Shown piece by piece: positions 1 through 7,957 of a DNA stretch of 16,951 nucleotides. The notes beneath the pieces are model-generated. The model was not told the DNA's origin and made no database searches. It saw only the letters and a list, made by a program, of their open reading frames with translations. Made by a program: the position numbers and the translations under genes. Source of the stretch: Patescibacteria group bacterium (GTDB lineage: Bacteria > Patescibacteriota > Minisyncoccia > Phycocordibacterales > UBA6065). Positions within the stretch are counted from its first letter, which is position 1. Every line of letters starts with the position of its first letter. The stretch covers positions 1 through 16,951 of the forward strand of contig JAGWHV010000012.1 in NCBI GenBank assembly GCA_028866595.1, read 5' to 3'.

Positions 1-1104
<1,104 letters not shown>

Positions 1105-1421
1105 AGCCCGGAGGAGGATTGCGCGCCGAAGCGCGACGCCCTCTCCCGAACCGAACGGAACAAAATAGACGACAGTATGTCTCCTATCTCGTTCTGGGAG
1201 CATCCGTGCTAGCGGAACTCCACAATCCTATGGAGCGCAAGAGCCGAACGGCGTCGGGAGACGCCCTGCCCTTGCGCTTACTTCCAAGAATACACTTTGA
1301 GAACTTGCATATTCTCAATTTTCGATTATTTCGTTTTCAACGATCTCCCGTTCAAGCCAGAGAGAAGCAAAAAGTGCTTATCCAGCACTTTCAGACGACC
1401 GCCCAGGCTTTTAACGAGGTA
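1105..1421 (-). other. 16S rRNA leader region
   Basis: There is no credible protein gene in the roughly 425 bases between the 16S 5' end and the next gene. On the minus strand this is the transcribed leader downstream of the predicted start at 1421. It holds several hairpins: 1371-1391 (8-bp stem followed by five T's), 1297-1318 (TTGAGAA/TTCTCAA), 1235-1277 (GCGCAAG/CTTGCGC enclosing a GGCGTC/GACGCC stem) and a GCGC-TTCG-GCGC hairpin near 1120-1136. Part of this probably pairs with sequence 3' of 16S, off the window, for processing. A boxA element is not obvious to me. Confidence 0.6.
1369..1391 (-). terminator. Terminator-like or attenuator hairpin in the 16S leader
   Basis: In the minus-strand transcript AAAGTGCT and AGCACTTT form an 8-bp stem around a 5-nt loop, directly followed by a run of five T's (1373-1369). 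It starts about 30 nt after the predicted 16S transcription start. The stem is AT-rich, so termination might be weak. It could serve as an attenuator, or as a terminator overridden by an rRNA antitermination complex. Function is inferred from the layout only. Confidence 0.4.
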
Positions 1422-1427
1422 CTGGCT

Positions 1428-1455
1428 ATTATACATACCGCCAAGAAGCGGTCAA
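1428..1455 (-). promoter_or_regulatory. Strong sigma-70-type promoter for 16S rRNA
   Basis: On the minus strand TTGACC (1455-1450) is followed by a 16-nt spacer and a perfect TATAAT (1433-1428). The predicted start is about 1421, giving a leader of about 317 nt before 16S. It is the best consensus promoter in the window and points only at 16S. That supports independent transcription of 16S rather than read-through from the 23S-5S unit. Confidence 0.8.
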
Positions 1456-1529
1456 GCGAGCGCGCGGCGAAGGCGGCGCTTCATATTTTATTGATATAAG
1501 GTTTATCGGAGGCGCGCTAGAGTGTCTGG

Positions 1530-2180
1530 ATGGCACGGCTCAAGATAAGGTTATTCCGAAGGAGAGGGTCAAGGAGGCTCGTTTTCATCGTGACAGCGGC
1601 CGCGGCTATCATATTCGTCCTCGGACATGAAGCGCCGGCGCCGCAGCCCGGAGAAGACCTCGCGGCTGTGGCCGAAACTCTGCACATCGACGCCGCGGCG
1701 CCGGCGCCTTTGCCCATCCGAACGAAAGCGGCCCAGTGCGCAACACATGGTCCTTATCCCGACCGGGCTTGTACGCCTGGCCTGGCCCGGACCGGCATCG
1801 AAAGGAGCGACATATGCCGATCGGGATATACCAAGACAGCGCGTAATGTGCCTGTCAGTCTGAAAAAATCCGTATACGCCGAGTACGGTCTCTCGTATCC
1901 GCAGGCACCGAATGCCTACGAGGTCGATCACCTCGTCCCGATCGAGCTCGGCGGGTCAAACGACATCGCCAATCTCTTCCCCGAAGCCGCCGCGCCGGCG
2001 CCCGGCTTCCATGAAAAGGATTTGGTCGAAGACTATCTCGGGCAAGAGATGTGCGCCGGCAGAGTCGATCTCACCGTCGCCCAGTCGCTTATCGCGACAG
2101 ATTGGGTGAGAGTCTACGAGAGCATAGGAGCCGACGAGCTCGCGGCGCTTGAAAAGAAATACAAGAGCTGGGCAAAGTAA
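1530..2180 (+). CDS. Membrane-anchored or secreted HNH-type endonuclease family protein
   Basis: 216 residues. The N-terminus is strongly basic (1-17) and is followed by one hydrophobic segment (about 18-32), a signal anchor or signal peptide that places the rest outside the membrane. An Ala/Pro-rich linker follows, then a Cys-containing region (C70, C81 in CTPG, C96 in ICRSGYTKTAR). Next comes an HNH-like core: VDHLVPIELGGSNDIANLFPE (D133, H134, N144, N148) with H161 and K163 in FHEKD. The tail CAGRVDLTVAQ...IATDW resembles the C-terminus of HNH proteins I know from other bacteria. The family suggests an extracytoplasmic metal-dependent nuclease, perhaps for scavenging nucleic acid. The ATG at 1530 is chosen because it gives a complete basic plus hydrophobic leader. 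No well-placed Shine-Dalgarno is seen; a GGAGG at 1508-1512 is 17 nt away. The gene converges on the protease-like gene with 4 bases between them. Confidence 0.72.
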   Translation: MARLKIRLFRRRGSRRLVFIVTAAAAIIFVLGHEAPAPQPGEDLAAVAETLHIDAAAPAPLPIRTKAAQCATHGPYPDRACTPGLARTGIERSDICRSGYTKTARNVPVSLKKSVYAEYGLSYPQAPNAYEVDHLVPIELGGSNDIANLFPEAAAPAPGFHEKDLVEDYLGQEMCAGRVDLTVAQSLIATDWVRVYESIGADELAALEKKYKSWAK

Positions 2181-2184
2181 CCGG

Positions 2185-3666
2185 CTAGAATATCGCGACA
2201 TTCTCGCCCGAGAACGTGTCGAGCATCCACTGCTTCTCGGCGGAGAGATATGTCGCCTCGTTCTCGACGAATGCGCCCTCCTCCATGAGATAGTTGTGCG
2301 AAACGCTCGAAGGATCGGCGATCTTGGCATCGTATTCGTTCCTCTTGCTCGACCAGAGAGAGACCTTGCTCTCGTACTTGGTGACTTTCGCGGCGATCTC
2401 GCTCTGGATCTTTGTCAGGGTTTGCCTCTCATAACTATTGAGAGAAGGCAGTGATGGATCCTCGTCCTCAAGAAATACGTTAAGGTTATACGCCTGCGAT
2501 TTCAGGAAATCGACGGCTTGATACATGCTCTCCGCCGCCAGTTTCAGTTTGGTGAGATATATCCGCGTGATGCTGCCGTTTTGGTCGTCGCCGAGCCTGT
2601 TGTCGAAATCGGCGAACGAATTATCGCCGGTGACATCCCGCACGGCAAAATCGACAGTACTGCCGTCAGCAAAGCTCTGATACACGCCCTGAAGCTCGCC
2701 TTGGATGAGGACTTCGGCGGCGCTCGCATTCACTTTATTCTTATAAAGCATCATGCCGGCGAGAAGTTTTGGCACGATCGTGCTCACATTAGGCGCCGAG
2801 ACAGTGTATTCGAGACAGTCGGACATATTCTCGAGAATCTTGCAGGAGGTGACATGCGGGATGCCGATGAGACCACCCTGGGCGTCGACGAGAGCGCCGC
2901 CGTTATCGAGAGGCTTGCGACCGACATCGGCCGTGATCGCGTCAGAGCCGACTTGAGACACAGTCGCTGTCGCAAAACCATACCCAAGAGATGAATCGGC
3001 GGTGGTCGCCGGATAGCCGAGGACATAGACTCTGTCGCCTGCCTTTGCCGAGACGCCGTAATCGGGCGATATATATGAGGAGGCGCGCTTGCTCACGAGC
3101 TCTACGATGGCCAGATCATCGCCTTCGTCCATGCCTATGACCGTCGCCGTCGATCGCGAACCATCAGAGAAAGTCACCTGGACCTGATCCGCGACACCGA
3201 CGACGTTATTATTCGCGTCTTTCGTCCAAATGGTGTGAGCGTTGGTCAAGATGTCGCCCTGGGCGTCGATGATGACGCCGCTCCCCGAGCTCGTCGCCGT
3301 ATTCAAGCCGACGATGGCCGGACCGACCTTGGCAAGCATGGCGGCATCGGATATCCCCGACGAGACGGAGCGCGACGGCGCGGTTTGAGCGGGGGCGGCT
3401 TTTTGCGATGCGGCGGAGAGGACGGCGATGCGGTTGAGAGCATTCTCCAGCTGAGTCTGGAGATTGGTTATCTCGGCTTCGAGGTCGGCGGCGGATGGAG
3501 TAGAGGTGGCCGAAATGCTCGCGGGAGCGACGTTGCTCCGCGATATCGTATTAACAGCCGGAGCGGATGTCGCCTTTGAGAACCATGTCAAAGGATTCCA
3601 CCAGGCCGCGAACGCCACGGCCGGCACGAGATAGATGAGAAAAAACAGAGGGATGAGTTTTTTCAT
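2185..3666 (-). CDS. Exported HtrA/trypsin-like protein with substituted catalytic serine
   Basis: 493 residues. A signal peptide (1-20, ending AFA) is followed by a Ser/Thr/Ala-rich linker and a short predicted coiled coil (about 59-87). A chymotrypsin-fold domain of the HtrA/S1C type follows (about 105-300). His is present in TNAHTI (H144) and Asp in GDDLAIVEL (D184). The nucleophile motif, normally GNSGGPL, reads LDNGGAL, with Asn255 (codon AAC) where Ser (AGC) is expected. Unless this is a sequencing error the protein is probably proteolytically dead or altered. C275 and C284 may form a disulfide. The C-terminal part (about 310-493) is mostly helical and unrecognised; no PDZ domain is visible. 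The start codon lies only 17 nt after the tRNA-Leu 3' end, so it probably shares a transcript with the tRNA. Confidence 0.85.
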   Translation of the reverse strand: MKKLIPLFFLIYLVPAVAFAAWWNPLTWFSKATSAPAVNTISRSNVAPASISATSTPSAADLEAEITNLQTQLENALNRIAVLSAASQKAAPAQTAPSRSVSSGISDAAMLAKVGPAIVGLNTATSSGSGVIIDAQGDILTNAHTIWTKDANNNVVGVADQVQVTFSDGSRSTATVIGMDEGDDLAIVELVSKRASSYISPDYGVSAKAGDRVYVLGYPATTADSSLGYGFATATVSQVGSDAITADVGRKPLDNGGALVDAQGGLIGIPHVTSCKILENMSDCLEYTVSAPNVSTIVPKLLAGMMLYKNKVNASAAEVLIQGELQGVYQSFADGSTVDFAVRDVTGDNSFADFDNRLGDDQNGSITRIYLTKLKLAAESMYQAVDFLKSQAYNLNVFLEDEDPSLPSLNSYERQTLTKIQSEIAAKVTKYESKVSLWSSKRNEYDAKIADPSSVSHNYLMEEGAFVENEATYLSAEKQWMLDTFSGENVAIF

Positions 3667-3683
3667 ATAGGAGTCTTACCAAG

Positions 3684-3765
3684 TGGGCACGGGGAGACTC
3701 GAACTCCCAACCCTTGCGGGATACGCTTCTGAGACGTACGCGTATACCAGTTCCGCCACGTGCCC
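3684..3765 (-). tRNA. tRNA-Leu (anticodon CAG)
   Basis: On the minus strand the acceptor stem is GGGCACG (3765-3759) paired with CGTGCCC (3691-3685), with discriminator A at 3684. The D-arm is GCG/CGC. The anticodon stem TACGT/GCGTA encloses the loop CTCAGAA, with anticodon CAG at 3731-3729. The long variable arm (CCC-GCAA-GGG) is typical of class II tRNA-Leu, and the T-arm is GGGAG-TTCGAGT-CTCCC. The 3' CCA is not encoded (CTT follows the discriminator), so it must be added enzymatically. It lies between secF and the protease-like gene on the same strand, and a partial copy sits just upstream. Confidence 0.96.
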
Positions 3766-3793
3766 GCACACATTACCCTAGCATAGGCGGATT

Positions 3794-3840
3794 GATACGC
3801 ATATCAAACGTACGCGTATACCAGTTCCGCCACGTGCCCG
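3794..3840 (-). pseudogene. Partial tRNA-Leu duplicate (5' half, altered anticodon loop)
   Basis: Bases 3808-3840 are identical over 33 nt to 3734-3766 of the intact tRNA-Leu, 74 nt away, and the following GCGTATC (3800-3794) also matches. The copy therefore keeps the 5' acceptor strand, the D-arm and the complete anticodon stem (TACGT/GCGTA). The loop reads TTGATAT instead of CTCAGAA, formally giving anticodon GAT. The variable arm, T-arm and 3' acceptor strand are missing. It cannot fold as a complete tRNA. It is either a decaying remnant of a tandem duplication or a structured leader element for the intact tRNA. Confidence 0.7.
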
Positions 3841-3871
3841 TACTACCCACCGAGAACCAGGATCGATTGTA

Positions 3872-4786
3872 CTACGCAGACTGCTTCTCCTGCCACTTAT
3901 AGACGGTGACGAGGAGAGGCGAGCCGAGAAAGATCGACGAGTACGTTCCCGAGGTGATGCCGACGAGGAGCGCCAGGGCGAAGGGCTGGGTCGCCGGCGC
4001 GCCCGCGATATAGAGGACGGCAATGGCGATGAGAGTCGTAAGAGACGTGTTCACTGAACGGACGAACGTCTGGCTGATGGACTCGCCGACGATGGCGTCG
4101 AACGGCTTGCGCTGTTTGCCTTCGAAATCGTGCTTGAGATTTTCGCGGACGCGGTCGAAAACGACGATGGTGTCATGGATCGAGAAGCCGAGGACGACGA
4201 GGAGAGCGGTGACGAACAGAGTATCGACTTCGATGCCGAAGAAGTGACCAAGGACGGCGAAGACGCCGGCAGGCAATATCACGTCATGAGCGAGGGCGAC
4301 GATGGCGATGACGCCGTACTTCCATGATTTGACAGGTCGCGACACGCGCCTGAAAGCAAACGTAATGAAGAGCACGATCGCGAGTATGACGAGACCGATC
4401 GATATCCACGATTTCTGGAGCGCCTCCTGACCAAGAATAGGACCGACGGAATCGAATTCCTTTTCCGTCACGGTGACGGTGCCGTTCTCGCTCAAAGCCG
4501 ACATGACCGCGTCATGCTGCGCCGGCGTGAGCTCCGTGGTCCGGATGATATAGCCAGTCGCGCCCGTCTCGCGGATCGAGTAATCGCCGAGCTTGAGAGC
4601 ATTTATAGCTGGCGTGAGCTCGGCCGCTGTAGGCCGCGTGCTCGTAGCGTAATCGACTTGGAGTATCGAGCCGCCAGTGAAATCGATGCCTGGCTTGAGA
4701 CCCCAGACGAAGAGCGCCGCTATCGAGCAGAGGAAGAGCAATCCCGAGAACGCGTAGAAGAATTTTCTGTGGTGTACGATGAACAT
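3872..4786 (-). CDS. secF: Protein translocase subunit SecF
   Basis: 304 residues, normal for a stand-alone SecF. SecF pairs with SecD in the cytoplasmic membrane and uses the proton-motive force to help pull exported proteins out of the SecYEG channel. TM1 is at about 10-29. The conserved DFTGG (35-39) follows, then an external domain (about 40-120) and five further membrane segments. The family signature FSIHDTIVVFDRVREN lies at 201-216. The ATG at 4786 lies 3 nt after the secD stop, so the two are surely translated from one transcript. Downstream come the tRNA-Leu fragment and tRNA-Leu. No Shine-Dalgarno is evident; translational coupling to secD is likely. Confidence 0.97.
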   Translation of the reverse strand: MFIVHHRKFFYAFSGLLFLCSIAALFVWGLKPGIDFTGGSILQVDYATSTRPTAAELTPAINALKLGDYSIRETGATGYIIRTTELTPAQHDAVMSALSENGTVTVTEKEFDSVGPILGQEALQKSWISIGLVILAIVLFITFAFRRVSRPVKSWKYGVIAIVALAHDVILPAGVFAVLGHFFGIEVDTLFVTALLVVLGFSIHDTIVVFDRVRENLKHDFEGKQRKPFDAIVGESISQTFVRSVNTSLTTLIAIAVLYIAGAPATQPFALALLVGITSGTYSSIFLGSPLLVTVYKWQEKQSA

Positions 4787-4789
4787 GGT

Positions 4790-6094
4790 TTATCGCGTTA
4801 TTCCTGAACTAAAGAAGAATCTGGCCGCCCTGCCCTCGCCTTTCACGCCGGCCGCCATGAGGAGCGTGCGGGAGGCGGTGATGGCGGTGAACATCGAGAC
4901 GAGCACGCCGAGGCCGAAGACGAGAGCGAAGCCCTGGATGATCGGCGTCGAAGCAAAGTAGTAGAGGATGATAGCGGTGATGATCGAGGAGAGGTTCGAG
5001 TCGCGAATCGACAGCCAGGCGCGATGGAAGCCTTCCTTAATAGCGTCAGGCAGAGCCAGGCCGCGGCGGAGCTCTTCTTTCATTCTTTCAAAGATAAGAA
5101 TGTTCGCGTCCACGGCCATGCCGAGGGTGAGAACGAAACCGGCGATACCCGCGGCGGTGAGCGTCACCGGGATGAGCTTGAACAGCGCAAGGTTGAGCGC
5201 CACGTATATGGCGAGAGCGATCGTAGCGATAAGGCCCGGCAGGCGGTACCAGAGGAGCAAGAACAGACCGACAGCGATATAAGCGATGATGCCGGCGAAT
5301 ACCGAAGCGTCGAGAGCGCCTTGGCCGAGCGTCGCGCCGATCGTCTGGGTCGAAGCGAGAGATATAGGCACGGGCAACGCGCCGAGATTGAGGTCGCGGA
5401 CAAGCGTCTTGGCCTGATCAACGGTAAAGCTGCCGTTTATGACTGCCTGGCCCGAATCGATCTCCGTCTGTATGACAGGCGTGGAGATAGGCTGGCCGTC
5501 GAGGAATACGGCAAGAACTTTGCCAATGTTGTCTTTGGTGATCTGGCTGAAAAGCTTGGCGCCGTCTGAATTGAAGGTGAGCGATACTTGCGGCGCATAC
5601 GTCGTTGGATCGAATTCGAGCGCGGCGTGAACGAGATAGCGACCGGTAAGACCCGTCGTCACGAAGAGCTGGTCGAGGGTCATGTTCGCTTTTTGGGCAC
5701 TGGTCAGATTTTCAGTGCTCGGCTTCTCTAGACGAAAATCAAGGACGGGCGTCTTGCCGATGAGATCGACGGCCTGGGTCACATCAGTAATGCCCGGCAA
5801 TTCGACGATGAGGCGGTGAGCAGTCTCGCCGATGACGCCGCCTGTCTCTACCTGGACGATAGGCTCGGATACGCCGAACGTATTGACGCGGCGTTCGACG
5901 ACGTCGGCGAGAGACGTCATGGCATCGTTTACTTCGGCTGGAGGGATATTCGAAGTATCGGCATTGAACACGAGGTGCGTACCGCCAGAGAGATCGAGGC
6001 CGAGCTTGTACGGCGACGATTGATTATAGGCGTAATATGCGACGCCAAAAGCCAGGATGAGCAGGATGATGGCCGAAAGTCTCTTTTTCCACAT
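4790..6094 (-). CDS. secD: Protein translocase subunit SecD
   Basis: 434 residues, shorter than the E. coli protein (615) but usual for compact SecD proteins. TM1 lies at about 5-24. It is followed by LGLDLSGGTHLVF (31-43) and RRVNTFGVSEP (68-78), both strong SecD signatures, then a periplasmic-type domain. A C-terminal five-TM block of the RND type carries GMAVDANILIFERMKEELR. It forms the SecDF motor with the product of the next gene, powering late steps of protein export. The N-terminus MWKKRL starts directly before TM1 and supports the ATG at 6094. A candidate promoter (6133-6161) puts the transcription start about 32 nt upstream. Confidence 0.97.
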   Translation of the reverse strand: MWKKRLSAIILLILAFGVAYYAYNQSSPYKLGLDLSGGTHLVFNADTSNIPPAEVNDAMTSLADVVERRVNTFGVSEPIVQVETGGVIGETAHRLIVELPGITDVTQAVDLIGKTPVLDFRLEKPSTENLTSAQKANMTLDQLFVTTGLTGRYLVHAALEFDPTTYAPQVSLTFNSDGAKLFSQITKDNIGKVLAVFLDGQPISTPVIQTEIDSGQAVINGSFTVDQAKTLVRDLNLGALPVPISLASTQTIGATLGQGALDASVFAGIIAYIAVGLFLLLWYRLPGLIATIALAIYVALNLALFKLIPVTLTAAGIAGFVLTLGMAVDANILIFERMKEELRRGLALPDAIKEGFHRAWLSIRDSNLSSIITAIILYYFASTPIIQGFALVFGLGVLVSMFTAITASRTLLMAAGVKGEGRAARFFFSSGITR

Positions 6095-6132
6095 AAAAAG
6101 TCAGATTCGCTGGATATGGTTAATGTAGGGCT

Positions 6133-6161
6133 ATACTAGCTATAAAAGCCCAAAATGACAA
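6133..6161 (-). promoter_or_regulatory. Candidate promoter for secD-secF
   Basis: On the minus strand TTGTCA (6161-6156) is followed by a 17-nt spacer and TAGTAT (6138-6133). That is 5/6 and 4/6 matches to the consensus boxes with ideal spacing. The predicted start at about 6126 leaves a 32-nt leader before the secD ATG. A second TATAAT on the minus strand (6182-6177) lacks a good -35 box. Confidence 0.45.
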
Positions 6162-6166
6162 CATCA

Positions 6167-6195
6167 TTGACATAGTATTATATCTGTGTTAGCGT
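6167..6195 (+). promoter_or_regulatory. Weak candidate promoter for the 6226 gene
   Basis: A perfect TTGACA lies at 6167-6172. At 17-nt spacing the -10 position reads TAGCGT, preceded by a TG that could act as an extended -10. The -10 match is poor (3/6), so this is tentative. It lies divergent to the secD promoter in the same 130-bp gap. Confidence 0.27.
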
Positions 6196-6225
6196 GGATA
6201 ACGAAGCCCTCCACTCTGAACTTTT

Positions 6226-6921
6226 ATGAAAACTGGTGTCCTCCAAACCGCTTACGCGGAGATCCTCAACCGTCTTGGGATCAAATTATTTGACTACCGA
6301 GCGAACGAAGACGACACGAAGGTGCGGATCAGCGCCTTCCGGGCCATGTTCCGTAGCCGTCTCAAAACGGCGATCCAGAGCCTGGCGTCCATCGTGGGAT
6401 CCTACGAATACCCCGACCGCGACCGCTTCATCAACACCGGTGTTGATGCCTTCGATCACAGTGGCTACGATGGACCAGTGCAGATCTTTGCTGCGCTGGC
6501 GAGTGCCACTGCCATCGCCGTGCTCGTGAACTGGTCAAGATGGTCGCTACCGATCGACCTCGGCCTCCTTGGGGTTTCCCTGCTTTTGGCGGTTCCCCTG
6601 GGATTGACCGCCTGGGCATACCAGCTTGAAAGACGCGTGCCCGAGATCGGGACGTGGTACCAATCATTCCGCCTCGGCATGAGCGGCACCACCGACGATC
6701 TCATCAGGAGACTTTCGGTCCCTGAACGCTTCCGAGAGACGATCGAACGGATCGCTTCGGAGATCCCGGATGCGTACTTCCAGCTGGAGTACCTCAACGA
6801 GACGATCCTGCTCGCAAGGACAAAAGAGCTGAAAAGGACTCTCATGCTTCAGGATACGAGGGATTTGGTCGCTCTCTCGAAGGGACGCGAGGGTACTTCC
6901 TTCGTCATCGCTGTCTGGTAA
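6226..6921 (+). CDS. Hypothetical two-TM membrane protein
   Basis: 231 residues; I do not recognise the family. An N-terminal soluble, probably helical region (1-82) with many charged residues is followed by two closely spaced hydrophobic segments (about 84-101 and 109-132). A longer soluble C-terminal part (133-231), rich in Arg, Glu and Leu, follows. This suggests a hairpin membrane anchor with both ends on the same side, probably cytoplasmic given the Arg-rich flanks. It is a single-gene unit on the plus strand between minus-strand secD and the epimerase gene, with its own strong terminator right after the stop. No Shine-Dalgarno is visible before the ATG at 6226. No neighbour shares its strand, so context gives no function. 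Confidence 0.7.
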   Translation: MKTGVLQTAYAEILNRLGIKLFDYRANEDDTKVRISAFRAMFRSRLKTAIQSLASIVGSYEYPDRDRFINTGVDAFDHSGYDGPVQIFAALASATAIAVLVNWSRWSLPIDLGLLGVSLLLAVPLGLTAWAYQLERRVPEIGTWYQSFRLGMSGTTDDLIRRLSVPERFRETIERIASEIPDAYFQLEYLNETILLARTKELKRTLMLQDTRDLVALSKGREGTSFVIAVW

Positions 6922-6940
6922 AGACAACACTTCTCAAGGG

Positions 6941-6964
6941 CCGCAGCCACGCTGCGGTTTTTTT
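6941..6964 (+). terminator. Rho-independent terminator
   Basis: CCGCAG (6941-6946), loop CCACG and CTGCGG (6952-6957) form a 6-bp GC-rich stem followed by seven T's. It starts about 20 nt after the stop of the 6226 gene and ends a few bases before the end of the convergent epimerase gene. The minus strand has no T-run after the stem, so it works mainly for the plus strand. Confidence 0.88.
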
Positions 6965-6968
6965 ATAG

Positions 6969-7928
6969 TTACTTTCTGGCGATACCGTATTCCCTTAGAA
7001 GCTCCGATATGCCCTTCTCGAGAGTGATCTCTGGTTCCCAACCGAGGAGTTCTTTTGCGCGACGTATATCGGCTTTCGTATGTTTCGGTTCGGTACGGGT
7101 ACCGACAAACATGGTCTCGCCACCGATCATTTTCGCGATATCGAGTACGGACACGTTCGTACCCGAACCGATGTTGATGACTTCCCCTTTTCCTACTTTT
7201 TCGCTTTCAAGAGCCAGAACATTCGCACGGACGACATCGCGGGCATGGACAGAATCGCGGGTCTGCGTGCCGTCATTGATAATAGGCAAAGGCTTGCCCT
7301 GCTTGCGGGAATAGATGAATTTGATAATCGCCTGGGCATATGGTCCGTTCGGATCAGCGTTTGGACCGTAGATGTTGAAATACCTAAGGGACACCGACGG
7401 CAGCCCATAGTGAAGAGCATAATTGAGAGCGACGAATTCTCCGTAGTGCTTTTGCATGGCATACGGGCTCATCGGATTCGGCACCATGCCTTCATGGAGC
7501 GGCAGATCCTTCTGATCGCCGTACACCGAGCTTGATGCCGAATAGATGACCCTTCTCGTCCCTGCTCTGCGGGCTGCTTCGAATACATTGATCATACCGT
7601 CTATGTTGACGCTGTGGGCTTCCTCCGGATGATCGATCGAGAACTGGACGCGTGGCAAAGCGGCTAGGTGGAACACGCCGTGGATACCGCCCTCTTCGCT
7701 GGCGATCTTGCTGAACAAGCTGAATAGTTTCTCTCTATCACGGATGTCGAGCTTGTGAAATATCGCTGCCTTTGGCACATGAGAGCGCTTGCCGGCGACG
7801 AGATTATCTATTACATGCACGTGATATCCCTTATCGATCAATGCCGGCACGAGATGAGAGCCGAGAAAGCCCGCGCCGCCTGTGACGATGACAGTCTTCT
7901 TTGCCGGTTTTTTCTGATTCTTTTTCAT
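6969..7928 (-). CDS. NAD-dependent nucleotide-sugar epimerase/dehydratase (extended SDR)
   Basis: 319 residues, full length for the GalE-like extended short-chain dehydrogenase family. The Rossmann motif TGGAGFLG (16-23) binds NAD and an acidic residue follows beta-2 (D41). The active site has the SSSVYG region (132-137) and YAMQK (Y156, K160). LRYFNIYGPN (181-190) and QTRDSVHARDVVRAN (222-236) are typical of UDP-sugar 4-epimerases and relatives. It probably interconverts a UDP- or dTDP-linked sugar for surface glycan; the exact substrate cannot be read from sequence. It lies 24 nt downstream of the sugar transferase gene on the same strand, with its own TATAAT overlapping that gene's stop. 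The start at 7928 has a weak purine-rich stretch (AAGAAAG) before it. Confidence 0.9.
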   Translation of the reverse strand: MKKNQKKPAKKTVIVTGGAGFLGSHLVPALIDKGYHVHVIDNLVAGKRSHVPKAAIFHKLDIRDREKLFSLFSKIASEEGGIHGVFHLAALPRVQFSIDHPEEAHSVNIDGMINVFEAARRAGTRRVIYSASSSVYGDQKDLPLHEGMVPNPMSPYAMQKHYGEFVALNYALHYGLPSVSLRYFNIYGPNADPNGPYAQAIIKFIYSRKQGKPLPIINDGTQTRDSVHARDVVRANVLALESEKVGKGEVINIGSGTNVSVLDIAKMIGGETMFVGTRTEPKHTKADIRRAKELLGWEPEITLEKGISELLREYGIARK

Positions 7929-7951
7929 ATTCTTTCTTGGTGAGTCTGATG

Positions 7952-7957
7952 ATTATA
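7952..7957 (-). promoter_or_regulatory. Possible internal -10 element for the epimerase gene
   Basis: A perfect TATAAT on the minus strand overlaps the TAA stop of the sugar transferase gene. The predicted start is at about 7945, 17 nt before the epimerase ATG. No clear -35 box is seen at 16-18 nt, so this may be weak or fortuitous. Confidence 0.33.

Noticed and set aside
1119..1499. Plus-strand 126-codon open frame between 16S and the HNH gene
   Set aside because: It covers the 16S leader and promoter on the other strand, has no recognisable protein sequence, and is biased only by leader hairpins.
3794..3840. A second functional tRNA (anticodon GAT)
   Set aside because: The T-arm, variable arm and 3' acceptor strand are missing, so it cannot be charged.
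3734..3840. Attachment sites of an integrated element at tRNA-Leu
   Set aside because: Integrases usually duplicate the 3' half of a tRNA. Here the 5' half is duplicated, only 74 nt apart, and no integrase is present.
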